A stretch of 64,000 nucleotides of DNA from Bugula neritina. Taxonomy: Eukaryota > Bryozoa > Gymnolaemata > Cheilostomatida > Bugulidae. The notes beneath the pieces are model-generated. The model was not told the origin of the DNA. It searched no databases and worked only from the letters and a program-made list of their open reading frames with translations. This document shows, one piece after another, positions 39,301 through 53,872 of the stretch (positions are counted from its first letter, which is position 1; the number at the start of each line of letters is the position of its first letter). Location: NCBI GenBank assembly GCA_964035545.1, contig OZ037765.1, forward strand, positions 5,902,698 through 5,966,697, in the 5' to 3' direction. Made by a program: the position numbers and the translations under genes.

Positions 39301-42300
39301 ATAGCTTCAACTATATTGACATTCTACTTTAAATCACGAAAGTACAAAATAAATATGAAAACTACAGAAATTAGTTAAACTCAAAATTGAGCCACAATCA
39401 CATTTATTTTCAGCTCTGATAAAAATAACATATAGAAGCATAACATTATTACTTGAGTAGAACCCGGAGAATTTCAATAAAAAGTTTCATTGGATTCGTA
39501 AACTGTGTGTCCTCAAAACAGATCTGCCTCAGCGTATGTTTCGATATTAGATGGAGAATAGTCGGCAGAAAGATATCAACATCAAAAATATCTGCAAATA
39601 CATGTGAAACACAATAAAAAAATATTCTTAACTAGAGAATGCAGTCACACTTGCTTCAAAGAACAGCTATTAAACAAATTCAAACAATGAATCATAAATA
39701 AAGTGTACTTTTATTATCTTTTAGATTTACTTTTAAACCCATTTGTCCAACACTGAGCTCCACATCAAATTGCATATATTTACTTGATCGCGAAATAATA
39801 TTAGATGGGAGTTATCTTCTTTTTCTGTCACCATTTCAAAGACTAATCTTTGGGAGTTTTATTGAAGAAAAACAATTTAAAAAATGACTATGAAACTATA
39901 AGATGCACACTTTGTGATAGAAACATTTCCTATGATTTTAACAAACTACTTGTTTAGAAGAGGCTTAAAAAGTATAAAATGATTAAACATTCACTTAAAA
40001 ATTACAAACACTTTTGAAATACTTGAACAAAAATAACATCACTAACTGAGAGAGGATAGCTTGAGGCTCTGTAAGGAGACCCATCGAGGCATAAGGGTTT
40101 CGGCCAGGAACTTGTGAACTGCTGGATTCTGTGTCATCAGAAACGAACTAATGCTGACATGAGTTGCAGCTTTAACTTCCTGGACGGCTGCACACTCCAT
40201 CACCAAATTTTCATTCGCCTGGTCTTCTAAAATAGGCCCAGCCACTGCATAATCATACATGTCATAAGGATTCCAAGAGAGTGTGTCTTCTTCAACTAGC
40301 TCGTCATTAATAGGAGTCAGGCCGGGTAACTAGAGTGAGAAGAACATAACATTCAGTATGCAGACGACATTCGAATCACAGTTCACACAATGAAACTGAT
40401 CTAAAGCAATATATATTTGTAACCAATATTTTTAGAGTTGTATGGTATCACATAGAAAGTCAAATTCACCTGGAGACCAGCAATGAGTGTGAGTATATCT
40501 ACAGAATATTTAGGAGGCAAGGAGCACCTCTGTGGCTGCCATATTGTATGCAGATCCAAAATGTTTCCATGTTTTACAAAGTGTTCAATTGTATCTCTCA
40601 TGATGCGGTAGTCGTGCAGGAACACCAGACGTATGCAAACCACCGAATCTATCAGCAGATCTAATACATCTTTAAACAGTGAGCTTGTGAGGACTTTACT
40701 TCGGAATATCTGCCAACAGAAAGTCATATATTTAATACTATCCAGTTACAGCGTCAAAGTTATCTCCCCAGTAAATAGTAATTTGAAAAGATAACTCTAA
40801 TATAATGCATTCAAATAACCTTATGAATTAACATAAAAATATGACTAAAAACAGACCACCTAAGAGAATTGAAAATTAGCAATGACTATTTTTATAGAAA
40901 AAGCTCAAACTTTCGGGCAATAAATAGTGCCCAGCCGTCTACAGAGTAATTAGAAAGAAAATATTGACATAAATTCATTGAAAAGTTGGGCAAATAGAAT
41001 AAAATGCTTACTCGTAACGACTTGACAAAAGGGGCACAGAGCAGCATATCTGACTTGATTTGCTCCATTTTAACATGAGGGCAAATCTTGTCCTTACCCT
41101 CCTCTACTGTGTCAACATTCACCTCTAGCACACCTGTGAACAAAGCATTGTCATCTATACACACAACAAAATGTATCTGGAACAAACTTTGCGACAACGG
41201 CATTGAAAGACATCATAAGCTGCAGAGAAAGTTAATAGTGATATGATAAAGCTCGTCAAATCTCAACCGTCATTAAATTATGATCAGTAAAATATTATAC
41301 ACTTGTTTGCTAATTTAATGAAAACTACATAACAAATCTCTCATCAAAACACCTCATTATTCCACAAAAAATTATCAGCATGCAAGCATTTGCTTGCTTA
41401 CTATGAAGCTTTAGTATAACGTCGAATAACTTGAAAGATAAATTACCTACCCCGGTGTAAAAGTATTGTGATTTTATTAGCATCTTCTAGAAGGAGATGA
41501 AAATGGTCTTCTAGAAAGATGCGTCTAAAATCTCCGTCTGTCTTAGAAATAACACAAAACTGATTCTCACTGGAGTCTCCAATCCTGAACATGCGGCGGT
41601 AATAAAGTGCAAAGTGCTTTGCGTACTGAGACAGCCATATGTCCTGATTTTGCTCTGCAATAGGAGAATTAGAGAAACGTGCGATACAGTTGTGAAACAT
41701 AGCCTTCGTTCCTTGCTTTCTACTTATATTTATTGTATATGTGTATTGCACATATACACACATTTTAACATGTACACATATATTGTTGTAGAGAAGAGTT
41801 GACTAGCAAAAAGTAAATAAAAAATGCTCAAATAATCTTGTATTAGATAATGTGTCATATGATTAGGTTGTTAAATTAATTTTTAGCTGATACAAGATAG
41901 TTATTGCACTACTATCAGTTTCCCATTACCTTACCATTAACCAGTCGCAGTGATGATAAAGAAATGGGGATGTAATGTTAGCACTAGAGCAAAAGAGGAA
42001 ATACTGAACAATATTTAGCAACTATGTTATTTAAACTATGATGAATTTTAGGTGTTTGGTTGAAATATATTTATATATAAAATCAGTGTGTCTGGAAATG
42101 CAGTGTCCGTATTTTTAAACTATAGATTTATTGTAAATTTACATTTAATTGCATATACACAAGTAAAAATTACAATAATATTACGATGCATTGAAATTTT
42201 ACCTAGAGGAGTGCCTAAAGCTACCTCTAACCTACGTAGATGAAGGGGACTCAATTGATACCCAAGAAATTTGAGTACAGGGCGAGGCAAACCTACAAAC

Positions 42301-43063
42301 AGAATTAACATTTAAACAAGAAAAGTCAAGTAACAATTTGCATTAGTAATGAATAGATTGGATATATTTTCCAAATAAAGTCAAATTATGATCATAGGAG
42401 ATATTGGAAATTAAAACACTCAAAGGATATCTTATAATGTACGAACTTTTAGAACAGTTTGATATTTTTTAGATGCACTCTCTGTTAAATACCATATGAT
42501 TATTTACCAGCTTATTGCTCAATAGCCGGTTGCAGTGCCGGTTAAAATACAGAACAAACAAGCTTATCAAGAAATCGCAAATAAAAGGCCCTGTTTAGAG
42601 CTTTGAATGGTGGGTCAAACTGCGAAATACATAGCTTACATGGTGTAAACTAATTTTAAATTATAAATGTTATTTATTAAATTACAAGATGCAGAGTAAA
42701 ACCTGACAGAGAAAAATCTTTGAACCACATATTAACAAGGCCAAGAAAATAAATTTCCTTTGCCAACAGAAAACATTTTAAATTCTAATAGCTTTTCAAC
42801 TAGATCTGAAAAATTGTATTGCAATTAAACCATAAAGTTTAGCATAGATAAATTGCAAAAATAAATCAATAAAATTAACAAATAAAGTGAAGGATAAGCT
42901 GAACTAGAATTGATAAGCTGAACTTCAATTACATAATATAAGAGCAGTTATGCAAGTTTTGAAAAATTATTTATTACTTACATTTTATACGCTCTACACT
43001 GAATTTGCAGAAATTGTTGGCTATATACTGTGAGCATATATCTTGCAGACTAGAAACTTGCAT
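36349..43063 (-). CDS. LRRC41: Leucine-rich repeat protein 41 (MUF1), elongin BC-box receptor
   Basis: Substrate-recognition subunit of elongin-BC/cullin ubiquitin ligases. Exons 5' to 3': 43063-42982, 42292-42203, 41654-41451, 41133-41012, 40709-40470, 40329-40047, 39591-39453, 39229-39144, 38995-38816, 38517-38377, 38019-37945, 37711-37636, 36577-36349. They sum to 1,947 nt, exactly 648 codons plus stop (human about 812 aa). A BC box fits SLxxxCxxxI at residues 5-14 (SLQDICSQYI), followed by a cullin-box-like LPRP at 29-32. Mid-protein PYDMYDYAVAG and MPRWVSLQSLKLS match LRRC41, as does the C-terminal SSNYLSGRFLRDLAESL. Leucine-rich repeats run from about residue 330 to 600 (ITKLDLSFSSLGD, LRSLNLNCC, LNQLYISENRI, LHRLDI). 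An in-frame TGA lies nine bases before the start, supporting it. The long Ser/Lys-rich insert of the human protein is missing. Confidence 0.9.
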
Positions 43064-45741
43064 GCCTAATCACAAAAGTGGTCTCATTTCTTTGTCCTTT
43101 TAACTAAAAAATAGTAAAAATATGTTCATTATAAGAGAACTAACTTGGTCCCCTGTAGGCGACATTTAGATAACAATACTATTGAACTTGATTAACTCAT
43201 TAACTAATACAATAAATGATTGAGAATAGCCTAATGTTATAAAAAATACCACTATTATTCATAGTAATAATGATGATCCTAAATAAGTAAATTCATAGTG
43301 ATAATAATAGTATTATTAATGAGTAATAATATTTATATTATTATTGTGATCATGATAAACTTAAAGTGAATAAAATTCACTGATTAGATTTAGTGATGAC
43401 CGCTACGGTTATCACTCTATGATTTGGATTATCAATACTGCTATCAACATCATTATGATAATCATAATCATAATGATTATCATTATATTTATGATAACCA
43501 GTACCAGTATGAGTCTGGGTATCACTATCATTATGATTATCATAATCATTAATGATTATGAATAGTATTAAAAACTATTAGTTTAATGACTAACCAGCAG
43601 CTCTACCTGCCGTACTTGGAAACATATTAGAGTAGCATTGTCAAGCTAATTTTAAAGTGATTAACAATATTTGAGAATATTTTGAATTGGAAAAAATAAC
43701 CTCTTTGTGAATATAATTACTGTGCTCAAAAAGTTTTCAACAGTGAAATCCAAAACCTGGATATTAAATTAAGTAGACTGATATGTGCGCACAGTCTCTA
43801 AAAGAAAAATTAATTTACAGGAGACGGTTTTGTGTACCTGTCATTATTAAGTTTTAGACTATGCACAATTTTAATCATGAGTACACAACTCTGAAACAAC
43901 AGTTGGAACATAAAACATGATCTGCAACTACATGTATTTTAATTTAATTAACTAAGTTGACACAATATTTCTATGATTAACTACTTTTCACGTAATTGAG
44001 AAAGGCAACTCTGAAAAATTTATTATAAACCTAAATGGTAACACAGGGGTCAATCTGGCACAGTTGAGAAATATCCTAGATAATGCTATTTTTTCCATTT
44101 ACGAAAACTACATTGTTTTATATAAAAAAAGGAGCTCTTGGTTTCAAACACCAAAGTAACCAATCTAATATTTTTCACAAAAAAGGCCAATACTAATGGC
44201 TGGTAAAAATCAATATGCAATATACATGATTATAAAAATTACCGGGTGAAATTTTCAGCTAGCAAATGTATGCTTACAAACTTACCGAAAAATCTTAAAA
44301 GGTAAAGAGTTATCTACCCGCACGTTTGTGTAGATATCAAGAATTTTAGCGGGAAGATAAATTAGCAGACAAGCAACTGACATGCCATGTTAGATTCGTG
44401 AAGGCTTCCATTGGTTCAAACTTTTCAAAATATTAATATTGATATTGTCAAATATATTTTTAAACTGTGATTCGTGAAAGGCTATATAAGCACACTATTG
44501 TTCTTAAAATTAGCCTTTTGACTTTAAAAGTATTATTATTTAAAAATGCTAAGCATTTTCATTTTGATTTTATTTTTACTCAAAATTTACTTGTAGTTTT
44601 AATAATTTTGAAGCGGTAATGCTTATGCTAACCGTAACTGTAAAACAAAATTATTCAAATTTTTATCAATCTGAATCTATGTTGATGCACATTACTCAAA
44701 TAATTATAATAAAACATGCTGAAGGTTATCATTTTACTTATATACTTCATAGTTCATTAGTTGTGGTTGTAGTCAAATAAAATTAAATGAAATTTAATTA
44801 ATATAAAACTAAGAGTAAGTATAGGCAATAGACTATAGAGTAATACTAATAAAACTAATACTAATTGTAATAATAGGTCAATAGTAGTACTAATAGTAAT
44901 AGACACTAAAATTCAACTATTGAATTTGATATGAAATTCAAATTGAATTATTTAACTTCAAGTTTAAGTATACCTTAAATTGAAGTTAAATTATTACTAT
45001 TACTATTACTAAGATTCAGATTGCTTCCACCATTTTCATATTATTATTGTAATTGTGGATTTAATAATTTAGGTAAAAGTTTTTCAACAATTATCTTAAT
45101 ACTAATAATAGTATTATCTTTATTCTTTAATAAATGTCAGAGTAAACTGTAAAGTTAAAGCCTACTACATGGTAGACTTAGCAGTTAACAGTTTGACTTC
45201 ATTCAGCAATAATAAATCACAATATTATTAAATTATAATGTGACTGTTAAGGACTGAGTGTTAAGGGCAGTGACTATTTAAAAGCTAAATGTTACATGTT
45301 GATGTTGAGCTTTCACTTTCAGGCAATTCACGTTGTCACAGTCATAATAATAATCTTGATAAGTAGATTGTCTATAAAATTGCTATTAGACTTAATAGTA
45401 ATGTATTAGTATTATTTGGGTGAAAATTCTACATCACAATTCATATGTTGAAGCTATACAACAATTATATTATATGTTATTAAATATTGATAAATGGAAA
45501 TAAATAAATTATTATATCATACATTATTAAATATATATGATGGCTTTTCCTTGTATCAAAATAAATTTGCTAAGCATAGCATAGAATCTAGATCTTGAAA
45601 ATTATAAAAATAACAATGACTGTGGTCTGTGAGATGTATCCATGTAATTTATGTAAAACTTGTATGACCCGCTTTTGAACTACATAGTCCATATACTTGT
45701 GTTTAGTTTTATTAATATTCTGTTTGTTTTACAGAATAAAC
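43064..45741. other. Divergent spacer between LRRC41 and REC8, AT-rich
   Basis: Holds both promoters. Two low-complexity blocks stand out: 43190-43570 (ATAATAATATTATT and ATTATGATTATCAT words, rich in inverted repeats) and 44760-45130 (ACTAATACTAATAG and AATTCAAATTGAATT words). No open frame with splice signals or similarity was seen. No TATA box could be singled out against the AT background. Confidence 0.5.
43446..43565. repeat. Palindrome-rich ATCATTATGAT block
   Basis: Repeated ATCATTATGATTATCATAAT words occur in both orientations on either side of a 40-bp spacer, so the strand can fold into hairpins. It is a simple-sequence inverted repeat with no terminal-repeat transposon structure. 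Confidence 0.6.
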
Positions 45742-48700
45742 ATGTTCTTTTGTCATGAAATACTGCAGAGGAGAAATGGGTCATTTGGCATCATTTGGCT
45801 CGCTGCTATGCAAAACAGATCACTAACCAGGAGAGAATATGAAAAAGTAAAAATATCTGAGAAATGGTAAGTTGATAAAGATGTGGGTTACTCATTTTAT
45901 TTTCATTATTTTTTTTAAATGATACTATATGTATTTACATTAGTTTTTAAATTACCTAAATGCTTTTTACATAGAAACTACAAAAATGTATTCTTTTCGT
46001 TTTTGTTTTATTTTCATTTCATCAATAAGTTTAAGGAGAAAGTAGAAAATATAGAAGATTATTGTCATTTAATAATCTTCTTGCATGTTGTATGTTTCAC
46101 TGTATATAAAAGCATAATAAAGTTCATGTGAAAATATTCTTTAAAAGAAAATTGTACATGTTTACTTCATGTATTGTACATATGCATATGGCATTTCTAA
46201 AAATTATGGTAGCAGAACTCTGCAGACATAAATTTTCACACTATTCAGATCATTTGTGTACTGTTATTAACTTGCTTTGGAGACGAGAGTCTAATTAACG
46301 TTGAAAATTTCATTATAGTAGCAATAATTGTTTTTCAAACAAAAATATCATCATAATAATCTTGGTTTACTAGACTCAAAAACTTTTTACACTTGATTTA
46401 TAAGAAAAATGAGAACTTGAAAATTATTTTAATAAAGCCTGCAAAATCAATGGCGCTATAAGTTATATCTTGATAAAATACAGGATGATCATGTGTTTAA
46501 TATTAGCTCAACGAAAATTTATTTTGTATTGCCTATTTTTGCTAAATACATATTTATCAGGTGAAATTGCTACCTTAATAATTAGAGGTACTTGCCCTTA
46601 ACAATACTAAAGCAAAATTTTGCTTCCACCTTTTTCTGCAAAATATATCTTACATAACTTTGCTTTTATAGATTTAGAATGATCAGCATGCATATTATAG
46701 AAAGCATACATGGACTAACAAATATACTTCAGCACATATAATATGACTAACTTTTTGTGATTTTCATCAACTTAGTTCAAACTTTTAGTTATTTTAACTT
46801 TATTTTTCAAACAACTGTTTAACAATGCTTTCGATGCTTTGTCATTCAATATAATTATTGAAATTAACTGCTTTCGTTTTATTAATAAATCGCATGTCAC
46901 TTTCCTTTTATCAATTAGTGGAGAGATTTTAAACTATATACTGGCAAGAGTAAAGACTTCCAGCGACCGTACAAGGCGATTTTCCTTATACCTTTCTGCC
47001 CAGCTCATGTACGGAACTGTCAAAGTCTTCTATGAACAAAACAAATACCTACTAAGTATGATAATAACAATAAGTTACTACCAATGCTTACTAACTGCAT
47101 CAAAAATTATAGATTGAGCAAGTTATGAACTTTTTAACAGCTAGAACGCTATATAGAACTTCATTCATTTCATTTTCAAAAACATTTAGCTGATTGTCTG
47201 GAAGCAGAAAGAAAGTTGAAAAGAGTTGTGATTCAAGACATATCAGTAATACCAGATGCCGCCTTGCTTAGCAAGCGAAGGCTGTGTGTGACTGAAGATT
47301 TCTCCGTAATCACTCCTTGTGTGTTGGATGACATGATACTCAACCCGCACATCAGACAGTGTGTTGTAAGGATGTAAAACTAGATTTATTATTGGACATT
47401 TTAACTGATTATATTCTTGTGAAACGCTGTTAGCTTGAGCATAACCATGCTAGCAGCTTTAAAGAGTTATTTATTTATTTAATTCCAACTCAAATATTAG
47501 TTATTTATATGATATAGTGATCATAATTACATTAATTTATAAATTGATCTCATTTAATAACCTTCAAGCAAATAGTAAATCAAATTTCTTATGTCAGTAG
47601 AAAAAATCATAAAAATTTAAAACTTATTTAATAAACATCTTTGCAGAATTTGTGTGTGTGTTCTCGCGCAGGTGTGTATGTATAAGTTTGTATTTCCAGG
47701 ACTTGTTGCAAGTATCTATTGACTTTCTGAGAGAATCTGAAGAAGAGATCGAGCAGTCATTGCAGTCTGTCAATCACTCTAAGAACACTGCTCCAGCTCA
47801 CGCCATCACCATGCAAGAGTCCTCTAGTCATAGCTCACACGTATTTCAGAACACACAGGTGCTTCCTTTATTATGTCTTGTTAATGCCATGTTATATAGT
47901 ATGTTGTATTGTGAATATATGACACCAGCTCTACTGTGTTACACACTTGTGGTATAATTCTTCCATCGTGACCAGCTCTAACTCCTAGAGAATAACATAT
48001 TATATATATATATATGTGGTTAAGACAATTTCTCTATGCAGAGTACCAGCATGAAAAAGTTGTTAAACACAGCTATCATATATAGAGTATTCACTTGTTC
48101 GCCTTGTAGCATCTTCTATTAGATGGTTTAATATTGTAGACTTTCTCTACACTGTCCTTAGCATTTTACTCTGAAAATACTAAAAAATTATCACTCTGAT
48201 TATATCTAACAATACCTCTAAGTGTTTTAATACGATGACATGTCTTTGCATGTAACAGTAGATATCCCTTGCCTCTTCTATGTATCCTAGCAGTTACAAC
48301 CTATTTTCCCAATTAGTGTTGATCTCTACTGTTCGTGCTTTTCCCTCATTTTCCATGCCAAGTGTAGTCCAGTTCTGTGTTGTATCTCATTTATTTCACA
48401 ACCTCTACCTTCTTTGTATGTAGCCCCTATACCTCTGCCTCCACAGCCTGGTTTTCCCACCTGCATGGATGTTATTCTAGTTAGTGCATATTCTATATTC
48501 TAATTTCATTAGAGCTTTTCTGTTGTTCAAACCTTTACTTACTTACTATGATGTAAATACACTGACGTCTAGACCTACAGCAGTATATGGCCATTTTACC
48601 ATTCGATAGTCATTATAATTTTACAAAGTTCACAGCATCTACATAGTTTATAAGAGAGCAAGACTATCTACAATAATTATCTTGTTATTTCCTGCACCCA

Positions 48701-51700
48701 GATTGCCCCGGAACTAGACTTGCCACCCATGACTGCTGAGGATTTTGAAAGATTTGAAATTGAAATTCCCATTTCTCCAATTAAACATGTTCCAGAGTTG
48801 TCTCCCTCATCAAGGTTGTAGCATATACTAGTTTAATATTTTGATAGTGTTTAATTCTAAAGTTATACGTATTGTACGGAAAGCAACATTCCTCTATTTC
48901 GAAAAAGTCTACTTTACTCGTTTTTTAATTAACATTTTTATATGTATTAACATACATAAGTTTGAATTAAATATCATATTTTAAAATCCTCCGAAAGTGA
49001 TTAAAAAGATGTAAATCTTGGCATGCGTGACTGTGTGCCTGTAGATACAAACGTATACATATGTACACACACGCGCGCACACACACACACTTTTGCAGGC
49101 CAGAGCAAGAGCCCATGTATACTGAAACCACAAATGTTCTTGAAATGGGAGAGCCTCCATTGGCTGTACAGAATCAGCTGGAGCAAACACCAACAGTGCA
49201 GCCGGATAATGCAGACAGGGCTCCTGCTAGACCAGGGAAACGCAAGTCTTCTTCATCTGACGTAGATGCCGAAATTGAAGAAAGGCGCAAGAGGCCAAAG
49301 GTCAATGAAAATAATACATATAATATGATTATTTTTTATTTATATTATCCTCTCATGAACCTTCGTTGATTCTTATTATAGTAGATGGACCATAGTGAAA
49401 AAAGAAATTTCAACTAGATAATTAGGAAAAAGTAATATTAGCATATTTATTGCATAATCAATGGAAATACATTTAAAAATGATTAGTGTTGTATAGGTAC
49501 AGATGTTTGTAGCTTAGATCTCAATGTGCCATTGCTATTGTTGGGTATAGTTGTCCAGTTTTATAGATGATTTTTGTCACTCCTGGCTCATAAATATCTA
49601 GTATTATTAGGGTGTATTCAACATTATATATATATCTCAACATAGCTGAGTTATAACTTAGTGGTGTGTTATGAACAGATATCAGCTCTGGTGCTGCCAC
49701 CATTAGAGTCCGAGGTCATAGTTACTGACAAGAAAGCGAGGTCAGCCAACACCCGCCTACTCATTGACGATGAGAAAAGACTTAACAAGGAACTGTGGAA
49801 GGGGTGGCAAGAAAATCATGCTGCCACAACAAAAACACCTGTAAGATTTTAGACTTAAGTTTAAATTCGTATATTTTAGTAAATAGCTCAGAAATGTGTA
49901 ACACTTTTGTTTTAAAATATTAGTTGCTTCTCTTGAGATTTGAAGTTTTGAGAATTAGCTACTAGAGCATAAACTTTCTCAGTCATTTCTCCTACATGTT
50001 AGAAGTTGGCTGCACCTGTTAAAACACCTCAGTAATGTGAACAGCTGTTGACTTCGATAATTCCCTGAATTTATCAAAATAAACTAAGTTTTTTTATCTA
50101 AATACAGCATCAACCATATAAACAATTTACTTGTTTACAGAATAAATATTTAAGATAGATTCTTGTACTTAACATGGTCTCTGTAGAGGATCAGGAAGGT
50201 GAACGCAGGCATTGATGATGTTTTAGACTAGGCCATCCATGAGTTATGTTGATAAAATGAATTTTTTGCACAGAAAATGCATTTAAAAATATTATATGCT
50301 TTCAGTAAAGGTTATTGAATTATAATCACCTTGAGAGCATGCATCTGGAACTTGAATATGTCAAACATATGAACCATTATGAAATGCAAGATTAATGTAC
50401 AGTTTTAATTGGGATTTAGATTAATTTTCATTGTAACTTTATATGCCACATTACATAAATTTTTAATATTATAATGCTAGATATACATGCACCTTAATAT
50501 AAAATAATTGTATTATTTGAAGATTTTACCAGACAATTTTCCCTCACTCGAAGAGTTGATGACTACACCTGGTTGTCTCGGTTTGAAACTTTGTTTGAGT
50601 TCACATTGAGGAGTTAATCTTGTGGTTTATTACTTTTACTGTTTATTCATTGTGCACTTTAAACTGTAGAAATGTTGACAGTCAATTAGTTTAAGTAAAA
50701 AGACCTTAGGGCATCAAACTGAGTTGGTGGATATTTAATATTGAATATATTTCTTACACATATAATATTCAAACTGCATTGCTAAAAGGAAATTACTTAA
50801 TACACACATTATAGTTAACTTTTCACCATTTAACTGTTTTATACACAAATCTGTCACAATAGAAACAATTCTTGTTTAGAGTTTATGTTCGCTTTATTTC
50901 CATACACTTAGTGTACTTGTGAGGCATGTAATTTGATAATGAAATTGACTAAATATTGCTACCATTTCTGTTCATTTTTCGAAGCACAACTGAGCAAATG
51001 TTGAGAAATTTAGCTCACGGGCATGGCTTATGTTTTCCCTACTAAATTGATGAACCCCATATCTATACTCACTTGCATGCTGTTAATAATTTAAAGCAAT
51101 AAGCCACAGTTATATGGATCAATGCATTATTGGATAATTCAGAGTATTTTCTGTGTTTTTTAGACAATTTCAATTCAATTTCCATGAGAGAGTGGTTCAG
51201 AAGCATGTGTAAACCACCAGCTGTGACTCGTCAGCTGCCAGGTAACATCAGACAGCAGCTGCCAGCACTCAGTGCTCCCTGCTACTTGATACACGCTCTA
51301 GTACTCAGTAATTGAAATTTTTATGTGAAATTTTCCAGCCTTTTTTAGATTTACACTGAAAATTGTTGACTTTACTTTGAACACCATGAAAAAGTATATT
51401 TAATTGTGTTATAGTCAAGCAATTACCCAAAGAGAGGCATTTTTTATAGAACAATTATAATTTAGTTATGTAATATTTACAAAATGAAGCTCTACATAAA
51501 TTTCAAAAAGATTTTGAACGTTACTTTCTATTTTATATAGAAGAAACCTGCACTTTTAGTATTGCATTATGTTTGCATAGCTGAGAAAAGTGGGCATGAC
51601 GCAATGGCTAATATAACGGAGACTGAGTTACCCAGACAAGTGGCATCTGCAGTTAGTATTTTGTTGTTGAGCTGTTCTTTATCTGTGTATCTACGCTCAA

Positions 51701-53872
51701 TGTATGTTCATAACTTTATCAATACTGAAAAGCTGTTGCAAAAAACTGTGCAAAATTTGGGCTGTTTTATTCAATTATTTAAAGAAAAGGGAAGGCTCTA
51801 AAAAAGCCTCTTTTTATGGTGGCCATAACTTCATATTGAATTCATTAAATTAGCTTTCTTGAGGTGCTAGTTTATAACTACACATTTTACACTGCTTGCA
51901 AATTACTAATGTTGTTTGTCTTTGTTATATTATTTAATCTAAAGTAAAAATAACATATTATTGAAACATGAAAATACTAATATAACGAGGCTCTATGGTG
52001 CACTGCGGCTGGTCCATGCATACAAGTGCTATTGTGTAAAATACATTATGGTGTAGCTGAAGATTGTCTTGTGTTTAGAATGAGAGTAGAGATGAGAAAC
52101 TGCTGAAAAGTATGGAAACTACAATGAATAGAAGCGCTAACATATCCACTCGCATTGAAACACCAAACATCAGTAATGTTGCTAACAAAACATCTTTCAG
52201 GTAATAGAGATGCAACAGGTAATACTGTGCAATGTGTTGCATATGCTTTGGCAGAAATAATTTTCAGCGTAATATTGCTACTAGCTGCATATATTCAGAT
52301 TACAAATATTTATAGTATAGCAGAGGTGAATTTGTATAATTGTACTATTATTTTGATTTGTTATGATATGTATGTTTAATATTTTGAAACCATATCTGTC
52401 ATATTAGATGTGACCATCAAATCCTTTCTTGCATTCATATATGCAGAGTACTTGTGTAAGAATTAGTTTTGAAGTATCTCCCATATATTGCACTAAAATC
52501 TGATATGAGCACTCTGAAGTGAAGTGGAAGAAGTGAAATGTACTGCTGTTTCATGATACAATACGCTTGTATATAGAACTGTTGCTGAAGAATCAGCCAA
52601 TAAGATCATACCTCCCCCTGAACCAATCAATGAGCAAATGTTCCCACCAGACCAACCTGACCAATTAGAACTGATGGAGGAAATGCAGCTTCCCCCTGAG
52701 CAACAATTGGAAGAGCAACCTGTACCACAGGCAGAGAATGTACAGAGTGCTGACCATCCAATTTCTCAGCCAGAAGCTCCTGGTGTCGCTGATGTATGAG
52801 TTATTGTTTTTTATATTTCACAAGTCAACATCTCCGGTTTGCTGAAATTGAATGCTCATTCTTAGTGCTGGGTACTAATCCTTTATCTATTATAGCCTGA
52901 AACGCCAGCTCTGATTATTGATAACGAAAGGTTTCAACAGGATGCTGAAGCTGCAGCCACGCCTCGAACTCTTTCCACTAAAGCCAAGCTGACCAGGTAT
53001 GCTGCAGACAGTATACACAATCTTTAATAATTGCTTTCTGGGTGTGCATTGCTAACTTAAAATACGCATGTGATTTTACTTTTTGTATTTTAACTTGCCA
53101 CCTGCATTTTTCATTGCCCTACTTTGCAACTGGCATTTACTCCGATGGAAAAATCAACTGAGACAAAGGTAATATGTGTATTATATATTAACTGATGGTT
53201 TTCCAGGAGTTTAAAGAGAAATTTCCAGGAGAAAAATAGTATCGTTTTCACAGAGTTGGATGACCTCATTCAGCCTAAGAGGACGTCTAGACAAGAAGTG
53301 GCCAAACTGTTCCACGCCCTCCTAGGTATAACTACCAGTCAATTACTTAAACTAAGTGCATGTAATAATACGTTTGTATGAATAATAATGTGCACCTGTA
53401 ATTACTTATACTGTATATTTGAATTTATAGTAATATTGAAATATTTAAACAAAACTTGAAACAGTTTGGCAATCAGATCCTGATATACCTGGGATATTAT
53501 GCAGTTTGGGAAATAATAGCCACGAATTTAATACTTTCACTTTACTTTACGAGTCATCTCCATAATTATTTTGCTATTAATGTGAAAACACATTGACTAT
53601 CAAATTAAGAAATTAAACTTATTTTGCAGTAATTGCAAATTATTTGTTTATAATGTATGTTTTAGCTGCATTTTTTATTTTATGTGACTGTTACACTGTC
53701 TGAAAGCCATTGCATTAACTACCATGGTAGTTAATGCAAATAGGAAAATCATAATTCTGTTGCCCAAAGCTAAAAACAATTATGTTCTATAGTTATGGCA
53801 AAACGAAAGCATGTTGAAATTAGACAAGATGAATCCTATGGGCCGATTATCATTACAAGATACAGTGAATAA
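45742..53872 (+). CDS. REC8: Meiotic cohesin kleisin subunit REC8
   Basis: Meiosis-specific kleisin that closes the SMC1-SMC3 cohesin ring and is cut by separase at anaphase. Exons: 45742-45866, 46919-47055, 47190-47365, 47700-47858, 48702-48814, 49099-49300, 49679-49840, 50523-50571, 51164-51241, 51581-51651, 52079-52200, 52577-52793, 52896-52996, 53207-53325, 53793-53872. They sum to 1,911 nt, exactly 636 codons plus stop (human 547 aa). The N-terminal Rad21/Rec8 domain (1-100) reads MFFCHEILQRRNGSFGIIWL, then EILNYILARV and RRFSLYLSAQLMYGTVKVF, matching REC8 rather than RAD21. The middle is acidic and Pro/Gln-rich, with a basic RRKRPK nuclear-signal-like run and PSLEELMTTP, a REC8-typical LF/LM-xxPT region. 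The C-terminal winged helix spans the last 65 or so residues (RQEVAKLFHALLV to ITRYSE). EERR before RRKRPK fits a minimal separase ExxR site. Confidence 0.94.
47998..48015. repeat. (TA)n microsatellite in a REC8 intron
   Basis: A run of TA dinucleotides in intron 4. Ordinary simple sequence. Confidence 0.8.
49066..49090. repeat. (CA)n tract just before a REC8 acceptor
   Basis: ACACACGCGCGCACACACACAC directly precedes the polypyrimidine tract and CAG of the exon at 49099. It occupies the branch-point to acceptor interval, where CA repeats can affect splicing efficiency (known for hnRNP L sites in vertebrates). Confidence 0.8.

Noticed and set aside
45919-46131. 70-codon plus-strand frame after REC8 exon 1
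   Set aside because: Phe/Ile/Lys-rich AT-driven frame inside REC8 intron 1 with no similarity.
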